Under the pieces are notes generated by a model that saw nothing but the letters and a program-made list of their open reading frames with translations, made no database searches and was not told where the DNA came from. A stretch of DNA of 64,000 bases. Origin: Clostridium tagluense (GTDB lineage: Bacteria > Bacillota > Clostridia > Clostridiales > Clostridiaceae). The translations under genes and the position numbers were made by a program. Below, piece after piece: positions 7,963 to 16,951 of the stretch. The stretch spans positions 1 to 64,000 of the forward strand of contig NZ_BHYK01000006.1 of the NCBI RefSeq assembly GCF_003865095.1, written 5' to 3'. How positions within the stretch are numbered: position 1 is the stretch's first letter; each line of letters begins with the position of its first letter.

Positions 7963-10362
7963 ATGTTTATGAAGAATATTTGGAGAAATTATAAAACATA
8001 TATAAAAAATGTTTTGACAAGCTCTAAAATATATATAAAAAATGTTTTTATAAGTGGTAAAACACATATAAAAAATGTTTTAAAAAGTTGCAAACTGCAT
8101 ATAAAAAATGTTTCGAAAAATTGCAAACTGCGTAGGAAAAGTGTTTTGAAAAGTTGTAGGCTGCGTAGGACTAATATTTTAAAAGGTTATAAAATAAGTG
8201 TTAAAAGTGTTTTTAAAATTTATAAAAGAGATATGAAAAATATATTAACAAGCCGTGCAACATTGTCCATGATATTATTACTACTTTTATTACCAGCACT
8301 TTATGCTTGGATTAATATTCAAGCTGGATGGGACCCATATTTAAATACTAAGGGACTTTCAGTTGCAGTTGTTAATCTAGATAGTGGTTCAGAATTAAGA
8401 AATGTTAAGGTAAATATTGGAAATGATGTGATGAAAACTTTAAAAACTAATCAATCTATTGGTTGGACTTTTGTAAGTGAAAGCGAGGCGCAAAAAGGTA
8501 TAAAATACGGTAAATACTATGCCAGTTTAACTGTTCCTAAGGATTTTTCAAAGGATCTTCTTTCTGTTGCAACTAGCAGTAATCCAACGAAAGCAAAACT
8601 AATTTATACTGTTAATGAAAAAAGGAATGCTATATCTCCAAAAATCACTGGAAAAGGTGCAACTTCTCTGCAGGAAGAAATTACGAAAACTTTTATTGAA
8701 ACAGCTAGTGGAAAAATTTTTTCTTTTCTTACCCAAGTTGGAGTTGAGCTAGAAAAAAATAAACCACAAGTACAAAGTGTTATTGATATAATGGTTAGCT
8801 TAGATGATAAAATGCCTAAAATTAAAAAGTCCTTAGATAATATTTATGGACAATCTGTAATGTTTCAAACATATATGCATAAGGTTCAGGGCGATGTTCC
8901 TACTATATCTGATGAATTAGACAATATTTTGGACATTACTAAGACAAGTAATAGCTATATAGAAAAATCAAGAGATTCCCTGAAAGCTGTATCTCCAATT
9001 GTAAAGGAAGATCTTTCCCTTATAAAGGATATAACAGATAATGCTGAATCTTCTTTAACTAAAGTTCAAGACTTACAGCCATCAAATGATGCTTTAATGA
9101 AAGATGTTTTAATTAAAGTTCGGGACCAGTATAGGGATGGAATGCAAACAATTGACAATGTTTCAAGTTTAAATAAATCAATGAACAATTTTTTAAACAG
9201 TGCTGTTATTGATACTTTAATTGGTAATCTTTCAAGCGTTAGAAATGAAATGGCAAATCAACAAAACGATATTAATTCTATGATTAGTACTCTTGATCGT
9301 GGAAATTCGGTTTTAACTAGTGATATAAGTGCTGCAATGCGCGGTGCGAATAAAACTTCAAAGTTAATGAATAATTTGACGGATAAGTTTGACACCACAA
9401 TCGACCCAAAGATTGATGATGCACTGAAAAACATAACTAAGTTATCAAATAATGCAGTAGACATGTTACAGGACGTACAAGACAATATGCCCACGGTTAA
9501 TAAACTACTTGGAGAAACTGTTAATAAAGTTGACTCAAAAGTAAATAGTTTAAAGAAAATAAAGGATAATTTCCCCAAAACTCAAGAAAATATGCATTTA
9601 AATGCGGAAAAATTAAAAAGCCTTACTAGTGATGAAAAACTTAATGACATTATCCTGATGTTAAAAAAGGATGGTAAAAAGGAAAGTGACTTTTTATCAA
9701 GCCCCATAAATTTAAAACAAAATAGCATCTATCCAATACCTAATTATGGTTCAGCTATGTCCGCATTTTATACTACGCTTGCTATTTGGGTAGGCGCACT
9801 TATAATGTTTTCATTCTTATCAGTTGAGGTTAAAGAATTTGAGGGTGGCATACCTATAAATACAAGGGAAAAATTTTTGGGAAGATATTTTACCCTTTTA
9901 AGTATTGGAATTGTGCAAGCTTTAGTAACTATAGGTGGTAACTTGTTTTTACTGAAGACCTATGCCGTCTCACCTATTATACTTACGCTGTTTGGGGTGT
10001 ATGTAAGTATTGTATTTATCACTCTTATGTACGCAACCGTATGTATTTTTGGCAATATAGGTAAAGCTTTGATTGTTGTAGTGATGGTACTACAAATTTC
10101 TGCCTCAGGAGGAACATTTCCAGTAGAATTATTAGGCACGTTCTCCCAATATATACACCCTATGCTGCCCTTTACTTATGCTATAGGCGGAATGAGGGAA
10201 GCCATCGCAGGAATTATACCAGAAGTGTTAATGAATAATGTGGTAACACTGGGCAAATATTTTGTTGTTTCTTTACTTTTAGGGCTTTTATTACAAGAAA
10301 GAATGACTAAAATAACTTCACACTCCGCAAGGCAGTTTGATGAAAGTGGCCTCGCCGAGTAA
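7963..10362 (+). CDS. YhgE/Pip-family large membrane protein with expanded N-terminal repeat
   Basis: The 799-residue protein has the YhgE/Pip layout: an N-terminal membrane helix just before LPALYAWINIQAGWDPY (about 100-120), a conserved extracytoplasmic domain with the VAVVNLDSG motif, a long helical coiled-coil region to about 585, and a cluster of C-terminal membrane segments of ABC-2 permease type (about 610-790). Lactococcal Pip is a phage receptor and other members act in export or envelope functions; the role here is unknown. The N-terminus before the conserved core is unusual: eight consecutive 11-residue basic units (residues 10-97) instead of one or two. A paralogue follows at 10512, and the gene is divergent from the marR-exporter operon. 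ATG at 7963 has AAGG six bases upstream. Confidence 0.85.
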   Translation: MFMKNIWRNYKTYIKNVLTSSKIYIKNVFISGKTHIKNVLKSCKLHIKNVSKNCKLRRKSVLKSCRLRRTNILKGYKISVKSVFKIYKRDMKNILTSRATLSMILLLLLLPALYAWINIQAGWDPYLNTKGLSVAVVNLDSGSELRNVKVNIGNDVMKTLKTNQSIGWTFVSESEAQKGIKYGKYYASLTVPKDFSKDLLSVATSSNPTKAKLIYTVNEKRNAISPKITGKGATSLQEEITKTFIETASGKIFSFLTQVGVELEKNKPQVQSVIDIMVSLDDKMPKIKKSLDNIYGQSVMFQTYMHKVQGDVPTISDELDNILDITKTSNSYIEKSRDSLKAVSPIVKEDLSLIKDITDNAESSLTKVQDLQPSNDALMKDVLIKVRDQYRDGMQTIDNVSSLNKSMNNFLNSAVIDTLIGNLSSVRNEMANQQNDINSMISTLDRGNSVLTSDISAAMRGANKTSKLMNNLTDKFDTTIDPKIDDALKNITKLSNNAVDMLQDVQDNMPTVNKLLGETVNKVDSKVNSLKKIKDNFPKTQENMHLNAEKLKSLTSDEKLNDIILMLKKDGKKESDFLSSPINLKQNSIYPIPNYGSAMSAFYTTLAIWVGALIMFSFLSVEVKEFEGGIPINTREKFLGRYFTLLSIGIVQALVTIGGNLFLLKTYAVSPIILTLFGVYVSIVFITLMYATVCIFGNIGKALIVVVMVLQISASGGTFPVELLGTFSQYIHPMLPFTYAIGGMREAIAGIIPEVLMNNVVTLGKYFVVSLLLGLLLQERMTKITSHSARQFDESGLAE
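7990..8253 (+). repeat. 33-bp (11-residue) tandem repeat, eight units, in yhgE-like gene
   Basis: Eight in-frame 33-base units encode residues 10-97 with the pattern aromatic/Cys-K-x-x-x-K-N-V-x-x-S, for example SKIYIKNVFIS and CKLHIKNVSKN. Units near the 5' end resemble each other most (shared ATATAAAAAATGTTTT). The neighbouring paralogue has about three such units before the same core. The peptide is strongly basic and probably amphipathic, lying on the cytoplasmic side before the first membrane helix. Confidence 0.85.
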
Positions 10363-10511
10363 ATAGTATCTATATTTGATACTTTGCCCTGCGACGGATT
10401 CCTAGGGCTTAATTTATATACACACTATTAAACTAAATAAAATTAGTTATCGAAAATCTTAAAAAGCAGTACTGTTAATTTTAAAATATATAAGTAAGGT
10501 TGTGGAGGTTT

Positions 10512-12743
10512 ATGAAGAATATTTTTAAAAGTTCTAAAATATGTATAAAAAATATTTTAAAAACTTATAAAATAGATATGAAAATTGTTTTCAAAATTTA
10601 TAAAAGAGATATAAAAAATATATTTTCCAACTATATAACACTAATTATAATAGTTGGAGTATCTTGCTTACCAGCACTTTATGCATGGTTTAATATTCAA
10701 GCAGGTTGGGATCCATATTCAAAGACTAAAGGACTTTCAGTTGCAGTTGTTAATTTGGATAATGGTTCGCAGTTAAAAGATGTTAAAGTTAATATTGGAC
10801 GTGATTTAGTAAAAAAATTAAAAACAAATGACTCTATTGGTTGGAAATTTGTAAATGAGAGCGATGCTAAGGAGGGTGTAAAATACGGTAAATATTATGC
10901 CAGTTTAACTATTCCTAAGGATTTTTCAAAAGATCTTCTTTCTATTGGAACTTATAATGCCCCAACGAAACCACAACTAATTTATAGTGTTAATGAAAAA
11001 TTAAATGCTATAGCTCCAAAAATTACTGGAAAGGGTGCAACTTCTCTACAAGAGCAAATCTCAAGAAGCTTTATTGAAACAGCTAGTAGCGCAATTTTTT
11101 CTTACCTTAACCAAGTTGGAGGTAAGCTTGAGAAGAACAAACCAGAACTGGAAAGTCTTATTGATAGAATGCTTAGCGTAGATGATAAGATGCCTGAAAT
11201 TGGAAAATCCATAGATAATGTTTATGAAGGCTCCTTAATGTTTCAAAAATTCATGAAAAATGTTCAAGGTGATATTCCTGTTATATCTGACGCCGTAGAC
11301 CATACTTTAGACATTACTAAAAAAAGCAATGAAAACATGGGAAAGGCAAAAGATTCACTTAAAACTGTCTCTCCAATTGTAAAGGCTGACCTTGCTCTTA
11401 TAAAGAATACAGCAGATCTTGCTGAATCCTCTTTAATTCAATTTCAAGACTCTCAGCCATCAAATAAGGCTTTACTTAAAGCCACTTTAATCAAGACCCG
11501 AGACAAATATAGGGATGGAATACAGAAAATCGACAATGTTTTAAGTTTTAATAAATCAATAAATAATTCCTTAAACAGTACTCTTATTGGAACTTTCAAT
11601 AATAATCTTTCAAACGTTAAAACTGAAATGCTAAACCAGCAAAGCCATGTTAATTCTATGATTAGCACCCTAGAGACTGGTAATGAGGTTTTAACTAGTA
11701 ATATAGACGCTGCAATAAAAGGCGCCAATAAAACTTCAGGGTTAATGAATAATACAATTGATAGTTTCAACAGAGATACTAACCCAATAATTGATAATGT
11801 AATGAACAATGCAAGTGGGCTATCAAATACTGTAGCGGATATGTTACAAAATATACAAGGTAATATGCCCTTGTTTAATAGCATACTTGATCAAGCCAAT
11901 ACTCAAATTGACTCAAGCGTAGACGATTTAAAGCAAATAAAGGATAAGTTTCCTAAGATTCAAGAAGATATGCATTCAAATGCTGAAAAATTAAGAAACC
12001 TTACTGATGATGAAAAACTTAATGAACTTATCAAGATGTTAAAAGAGGATGGTAAAAAGAAAAGTGACTTCTTAGCAAATCCTATAGAGCTAGTAGAAAG
12101 TAGGGTCTATCCAATACCTAATTATGGTTCAGCTATGACCCCATTTTATACCATACTTGCTATTTGGGTAGGTGCATATATACTGGTTTCATTATTGTCA
12201 GTTCATGTTAAAGACTTTGATGATGGTACACCTATGAATACAAATGAAAAATTTTTTGGAAGATATTTTATATTTTTAAGTGTTGCAATTATGCAAGCTT
12301 TAGTAACTATAGCTGGTAACTTATTTGTTCTTAAGACTTACACGGTATCCCCTATTCCACTTGTGCTAATTGGGATCTATGTAAGTGTTGTATTTATTAC
12401 CATAATCTATACATTGGTATCTGTTTTTGGCAATGGTGGTAAAGCTCTCACCATGGTAGCAATGGTATTACAAGTTTCTGGATCTGGAGGAACATTTCCA
12501 GTAGAGTTATTGGGTTCCTTCTTTCAATATATAAATCCAATGATGCCATTTACTTATGCCATAGGCGGAATGAGGGAAGCAACAGCGGGAATTATACCGG
12601 GCGTGTTAATTAAAGATATGCTAATACTGGCTATATATTTTGTTGTTGCTTTATTTCTTGGTGTTTTCTTAAAAGAAAAAATAAATAAAGCAACTGAAGG
12701 CTTTGTAAAAGAGTTCCATGAAAGTGGATTAACAGGTAAATAG
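10512..12743 (+). CDS. YhgE/Pip-family membrane protein, paralogue of the preceding gene
   Basis: From ATG at 10512 the product is 743 residues; GGAGG lies three bases upstream, and an in-frame TTG at 10500 is the alternative. The order of parts matches the gene at 7963: a short basic N-terminus with about three 11-residue units, a first membrane helix, a VAVVNLDNG extracytoplasmic domain, a long helical middle, and C-terminal membrane segments containing GNGGKALT and the GGTFPVELLG motif shared by both copies. The two genes are a tandem duplication with about 150 bases between them, whose flanking TAAGGTTGTG is also conserved. They may form a heteromeric complex. A hairpin terminator follows. 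Confidence 0.85.
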   Translation: MKNIFKSSKICIKNILKTYKIDMKIVFKIYKRDIKNIFSNYITLIIIVGVSCLPALYAWFNIQAGWDPYSKTKGLSVAVVNLDNGSQLKDVKVNIGRDLVKKLKTNDSIGWKFVNESDAKEGVKYGKYYASLTIPKDFSKDLLSIGTYNAPTKPQLIYSVNEKLNAIAPKITGKGATSLQEQISRSFIETASSAIFSYLNQVGGKLEKNKPELESLIDRMLSVDDKMPEIGKSIDNVYEGSLMFQKFMKNVQGDIPVISDAVDHTLDITKKSNENMGKAKDSLKTVSPIVKADLALIKNTADLAESSLIQFQDSQPSNKALLKATLIKTRDKYRDGIQKIDNVLSFNKSINNSLNSTLIGTFNNNLSNVKTEMLNQQSHVNSMISTLETGNEVLTSNIDAAIKGANKTSGLMNNTIDSFNRDTNPIIDNVMNNASGLSNTVADMLQNIQGNMPLFNSILDQANTQIDSSVDDLKQIKDKFPKIQEDMHSNAEKLRNLTDDEKLNELIKMLKEDGKKKSDFLANPIELVESRVYPIPNYGSAMTPFYTILAIWVGAYILVSLLSVHVKDFDDGTPMNTNEKFFGRYFIFLSVAIMQALVTIAGNLFVLKTYTVSPIPLVLIGIYVSVVFITIIYTLVSVFGNGGKALTMVAMVLQVSGSGGTFPVELLGSFFQYINPMMPFTYAIGGMREATAGIIPGVLIKDMLILAIYFVVALFLGVFLKEKINKATEGFVKEFHESGLTGK

Positions 12744-12768
12744 CATTTAAAATTAGTTCAAAAAGTTG

Positions 12769-12795
12769 ATGCTGTAGATAATTTATCTACAGCAT
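12769..12795. terminator. Hairpin terminator after the yhgE-like pair
   Basis: ATGCTGTAGATA (12769-12780) pairs exactly with TATCTACAGCAT (12784-12795) around a three-base loop, followed by a T-rich run on the plus strand. The minus strand also has a T-run beyond the stem, so it may serve the convergent gene at 12851-14350 as well. Confidence 0.85.
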
Positions 12796-12850
12796 TTATT
12801 TTTATATTTGCTAGGTAACTAACGTTAAGGTACAAATACATACCCTATTA

Positions 12851-14350
12851 CTACCTTATATTTAGTTTAGAGTGAATACCATTTACAGAAGTAATATTTG
12901 TTGTTTCGTAAGGATTATCATATTTAAATGTATCCCTTAACTGCAACGCATATCTTCTTCCCCATACAGTTAAATCAGTATCAGATAAATCATTGATTGT
13001 ATTAAAGTGTATCATAGAATCAGAATTTTTTTCATCAAAAATATTCTGATTTACTTTATCATAGTTTAGTCTAACCCATCTGTTGCCTACATAAATTTCA
13101 TTATAAGTAGGAGAAGAAAATCCCACCATTCCAGCTGTACCTTGTCTTACCTTACCACGAATATCTGCATCATTAATATTATTTAATAAAGCTTGTTGAA
13201 CCGGGTCATTACAGTCAATAATAGGTACTGTTTGAATTATCCTACAAGGAATACCTATAGCTCTAAATACAGTTTCCATCAATATTGCTGATGATGTATC
13301 TGAACCATGTTGCTTATTCATGTACATCTGCTTACCATACAATTCATGATTAAATTGTTCCTGTGTAGACCATGATTGATTGCCCTTATCTCTTTGAAAT
13401 GCTGATTGCAATTCTGGTGCTATTGTAGGTATTCCATTGGAGAAAGATGTATAAATATTAGTAGATTCTTTTAAGCTTTGTGTATTATTAAAAATGTAAT
13501 TTGTTACTTTTTCTACAATTTGAGTGTCTGCAACTTTAACGCCATTATACATAGAATTTTCTATATCAATACCCTGATATTTTAAATCCGAAATTATAGT
13601 TGACCTTAATTGATTATCCCAATTGGCAGTTATTGTAGGTTTTAAATATTGTTGAAGTTCTGAACTTTTAGCATAGTCTTTCCAGTTATAATTTGAATCT
13701 ACATTATTTGTATTATATGGATATAGCACTACATCAAATATACCATACTCTGAATTTTCTCCTTTTAATGTAACATCTTGATAATTATCATTTTTCATTA
13801 CATTAATATTATAAGGTTTATTTATTCTCATTGTAGTCTTAATTACATAGGTATTTTCGGTTCTTTCATTTAGGTCACCATCTGGTATTCCATCACCATC
13901 AGTATCTCTATTATAAGGATTAGAGAAATATTTGTGAATTTCTTGATAGTCGGTTAACCCATCACCATCAGTATCAGTATCTGCATAGGTATTTTGATTA
14001 TATACTGGATCAATTATATTAGACCTATCTTCAGTAGTAAAGCCAAAATTAAGATCAAGGCTCAAATGGTTACCATTATTTGAATTGTTTTCTTTTTTAA
14101 TTGATATTCCCCATTTATCATTATGCTTTTGTAACTGAATGAATTTATACCCTCCTTGTTTTGATTTATTTAATTGTATGTCTATATCACCATCCACATC
14201 TTTAACAACAATTTTATTATTTAATGTAACTTTATCCGTTGTAATACTAGTATTATTATTTACATTTACTCCTTGTGCAAATACATTTATAGTCATAAAT
14301 GTTGATATGATTATTATTGTGGAACATAGATAATTTCTTGATCTTTTCAT
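12851..14350 (-). CDS. Secreted protein with calcium-binding repeats and degenerate transglutaminase-like domain
   Basis: The 499-residue protein has a signal peptide (about 1-26), a beta-rich segment, two Asp-rich loops of thrombospondin type 3/EF-hand type (DTDTDGDGLTDY at 124-135, DTDGDGIPDGDL at 149-160), and a C-terminal region resembling a transglutaminase/protease core. That region keeps the framework A-x-x-x-x-x-V-F-R-A-I-G-I-P-C-R (355-370) and NEIYVGNRWVRLN (417-429). Where family enzymes have Cys, His and Asp there appear to be Asp351, Pro414 and Asn429, so it is probably a non-catalytic binding module. The start ATG follows GGGGGAG, with a good promoter upstream. It is monocistronic. 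Confidence 0.75.
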   Translation of the reverse strand: MKRSRNYLCSTIIIISTFMTINVFAQGVNVNNNTSITTDKVTLNNKIVVKDVDGDIDIQLNKSKQGGYKFIQLQKHNDKWGISIKKENNSNNGNHLSLDLNFGFTTEDRSNIIDPVYNQNTYADTDTDGDGLTDYQEIHKYFSNPYNRDTDGDGIPDGDLNERTENTYVIKTTMRINKPYNINVMKNDNYQDVTLKGENSEYGIFDVVLYPYNTNNVDSNYNWKDYAKSSELQQYLKPTITANWDNQLRSTIISDLKYQGIDIENSMYNGVKVADTQIVEKVTNYIFNNTQSLKESTNIYTSFSNGIPTIAPELQSAFQRDKGNQSWSTQEQFNHELYGKQMYMNKQHGSDTSSAILMETVFRAIGIPCRIIQTVPIIDCNDPVQQALLNNINDADIRGKVRQGTAGMVGFSSPTYNEIYVGNRWVRLNYDKVNQNIFDEKNSDSMIHFNTINDLSDTDLTVWGRRYALQLRDTFKYDNPYETTNITSVNGIHSKLNIR

Positions 14351-14409
14351 ACTTACGCAACTCCCCCGTTATTTTATAGTAAATAAACCAAATATATTCG
14401 GCTTATTTT

Positions 14410-14438
14410 ATTGTATCATCGTATCCATTATTAGTCAA
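14410..14438 (-). promoter_or_regulatory. Sigma-A promoter of the secreted TSP3/transglutaminase-like gene
   Basis: On the minus strand TTGACT (14438-14433), a 17-base spacer and TACAAT (14415-14410) precede the ATG at 14350 by about 60 bases. Confidence 0.7.
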
Positions 14439-14486
14439 TTTCCCTATTATAGAACACAACATAATTGCTTAATTTATTTTAAAAAA

Positions 14487-14519
14487 ACAACCCTAGTACA
14501 ATTAATGCACTAGGGTTGT
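14487..14519 (-). terminator. Terminator after the second SLH gene
   Basis: ACAACCCTAGT (14487-14497) pairs exactly with ACTAGGGTTGT (14509-14519). On the minus strand the stem is followed by TTTTTTT, the expected U-tract for the gene ending at 14584. Confidence 0.85.
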
Positions 14520-14548
14520 CCTTTTATTCCACGTTTAACCATCGGTCT

Positions 14549-14626
14549 CATATTTACCCAGGGGCCTGACCCCTCTTAATGAACTAACTAATGTCCCATA
14601 TTTTCCCAGGGGCCTGACCCCTCTTA
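14549..14626 (-). repeat. Two GGGTCAGGCCCC-type repeats, one inside the SLH gene
   Basis: Two copies share the 20-base core ACCCAGGGGCCTGACCCCTC or a one-base variant, at 14549-14578 and 14597-14626. The second lies within the last codons of the SLH gene, where its minus strand is read as RGQAPGKIW; the first lies just after the stop codon. They are related to the copies at 963-1057, 16894-16950 and 23756-23785. Confidence 0.8.
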
Positions 14627-16860
14627 AAAATGTCAACTATCTTACCATCAACACCCAAAACTAAGGTTTTAAAATCTTTAACATTAACATTGGTTATAAA
14701 GTTTCCAATACTACCATCATAATTATTAAGTTTAGCTTTATTGAAATATTTACTAAAGGTATAGTTTACGCTATTAATTGTTAATCCTGTTGGATTAATT
14801 ATATCTGGTGTGAAGGCTGTAATTGTTCCAAGTACAACCTTATCATTTACATAAATGAAGGTGTTCTTATTCCAAATATCTGATACAAAATAAACTACAT
14901 CATAAGCGTTTAACTGTGATTCTTGTATATTAGCGCCTCTGTAAATATAAGAATATCTTGTATTCTTAAGCTGATCTAGAAGTTTAGTATTATCAACTTT
15001 ATAAACCTGTGGCATACCAAAATTAGCATCAACAATAACTACATAGTCATAGCCTGAATTATCACTCTTCTTTGTTAAAACAATTGAAGAATAAGCTCTT
15101 ACAGCTTTGGCTGCAACTTCATAATCTACAGATATTCCATGATAATAATATAAATTAGCTTTTGGCAGTGTCATAGTTTTAGCTATATTATTCTCATCAT
15201 TATAAGCTATTATTGAACCTGCTACACTGGTTACAGAATAATTTTCTACTGAATTTTCTTTTTTATCAATTTCAGTAATCACATTATTATTAATATACAA
15301 TTGATACTTTCCACCAACTTCAAGAGGAGCAACATCAGTCTTGCAGGTTAGTATTCCTTTATTAGTAAGAATTTCATTATCTGCTAGATTGTCTGAAGTC
15401 TTAGAATTTCCTAGTATTATATATTCTGCAATACTACCAGTTTTCTCTTCTATACTTCTTATATCTACTACCTTGCCGTCATGCCCTAGTATTATAGATA
15501 CTAAGTCGCCTTTAGAAAAAGATGAAAGCTTAGAAATATCCATATCATCGCTGTAGTTGTAGCTCACTGTATCTATTTGAATACCATTTGAACTATAAGC
15601 ATCAGCAAGTAATGCTGTAATATTACCCTCTATATAATTTTCAACAACAAGTATATATCTATTGTTACTATTTATATCAGTAATACTGTAGAGTACATCC
15701 CTATCTTTAATATCATTTTTTGTTATTGGCTGACCGTTTTTTATAATCCTAGTATTAGAATCAAAGGCTATATCTCCTAGTTTATCTAACTTAGGATCAA
15801 AACCTAACGCAAATTGTGGCTTGCTATATATAGCATCCGTTATTACTGCATAACTAGATGCCACTTTATCGTTATAATCAAATACTATTGACATATTAGC
15901 TAATAAAAGACTACTTAAGCTTGCATAATCTTTCTTTACACCATGATAATAATAAGTAATACTAGATGGTAGTGTCATGCTCTTTTCTTTACCACTTTCA
16001 TCATAATAAACAATATTACCCACCATGCTTTTTACAGTAACTGTTATTGGCTCTCTTACCTTACCATAAACCTTTGTAATCTCGCCATCTTCTATTTTAA
16101 GCCTATAAGTTGCTCCAACCTGAAGTAATGCAGTATTGTCTGCTAATGACAAAACGCCTTTATCTGTTAACACTTCGTCCGCCGCTAAATTCTCATAGGA
16201 TTTTGAATTATCCTGCACTATACAATCTGAATATAAACTTACTGAATTAGAAAAAATCACTTCAGTGGCAGTAGTACCAGTTGTACTAGCACTTTTTATT
16301 TTAGTGTCAAGAAGCCTATCAAACATTACTGCTACATCCCTAAACGTAACCTTATCACTTTTCTTCAAGACTAACTTATCCGTAATTTTCAAATTTTGGG
16401 CCTTACCTAAATAATTTGCTGGCCAAGTTCCTGTTAAATCACTATCTGTATAACCTAATAACTTTACAAGCACAGTACAAATTTCTGAATAAGTTATGGA
16501 AGCTTCAGGGTGAAATTTTCCATCTGCCATACCGCTGATTAATTGCTTATCTATCAGCACACTTATATATCCACTTAGATCACTATAGGATACAACATCC
16601 GGAAATACAGTAGCCCCTTCCATTCCTGAGGCTTCATCTAGTAAATTATCCGCTATTACTACAGCTTTAACAAATTCACCTCTTGTCATAACCTTAGTAA
16701 CAGTAGTTACTGAACTGTCTATTATTCCAAGTTGCTTCATTCTTGAAACTGCTCCTAAGTAATCAAGAGTATCTGCTGCAAATGCAAAACTTGAGCTTAT
16801 TGTACTTATTAAAAGTGTCAGTATTAGTAAAATACTCAATGTAGATTTTCTAAATTTCAT
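14584..16860 (-). CDS. SLH-domain surface protein with two large C-terminal repeats
   Basis: The 758-residue protein has a signal peptide (about 1-29), S-layer homology segments near 85-190 (SDLSGYISVLIDKQLISGMA, then a weaker one ending MFDRLLDT) and two related blocks of about 250 residues. Each block begins with DEVLT/DEILTNKG and contains a VGGKYQL or VGATYRL motif, a TMTLP-x-x-x-YYYHG motif and a final VDGKIVDI. SLH segments usually bind pyruvylated cell-wall polymer. The N-terminal part is nearly the same as the protein at 1-919. The last residues, after VDIFK, are encoded by a dispersed repeat and are probably not ancestral. It lies 91 bases downstream of the MacB-type permease. Its function beyond anchoring is unknown. 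Confidence 0.85.
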   Translation of the reverse strand: MKFRKSTLSILLILTLLISTISSSFAFAADTLDYLGAVSRMKQLGIIDSSVTTVTKVMTRGEFVKAVVIADNLLDEASGMEGATVFPDVVSYSDLSGYISVLIDKQLISGMADGKFHPEASITYSEICTVLVKLLGYTDSDLTGTWPANYLGKAQNLKITDKLVLKKSDKVTFRDVAVMFDRLLDTKIKSASTTGTTATEVIFSNSVSLYSDCIVQDNSKSYENLAADEVLTDKGVLSLADNTALLQVGATYRLKIEDGEITKVYGKVREPITVTVKSMVGNIVYYDESGKEKSMTLPSSITYYYHGVKKDYASLSSLLLANMSIVFDYNDKVASSYAVITDAIYSKPQFALGFDPKLDKLGDIAFDSNTRIIKNGQPITKNDIKDRDVLYSITDINSNNRYILVVENYIEGNITALLADAYSSNGIQIDTVSYNYSDDMDISKLSSFSKGDLVSIILGHDGKVVDIRSIEEKTGSIAEYIILGNSKTSDNLADNEILTNKGILTCKTDVAPLEVGGKYQLYINNNVITEIDKKENSVENYSVTSVAGSIIAYNDENNIAKTMTLPKANLYYYHGISVDYEVAAKAVRAYSSIVLTKKSDNSGYDYVVIVDANFGMPQVYKVDNTKLLDQLKNTRYSYIYRGANIQESQLNAYDVVYFVSDIWNKNTFIYVNDKVVLGTITAFTPDIINPTGLTINSVNYTFSKYFNKAKLNNYDGSIGNFITNVNVKDFKTLVLGVDGKIVDIFKRGQAPGKIWDIS

Positions 16861-16893
16861 TTTTACACCATCCTTTTTATTAGAATATATTGT

Positions 16894-16950
16894 TATATTT
16901 ACCCAGGGGCCTGACCCCCATTATACATATTTACCCAGGGGCCTGACCCC
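16894..16950 (-). repeat. Two GGGTCAGGCCCC-type repeats between permease and SLH gene
   Basis: Direct copies at 16894-16919 and 16926-16950 share ATATTTACCCAGGGGCCTGA. The second ends one base before the permease stop codon. Confidence 0.85.
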
Positions 16951-16951
16951 A

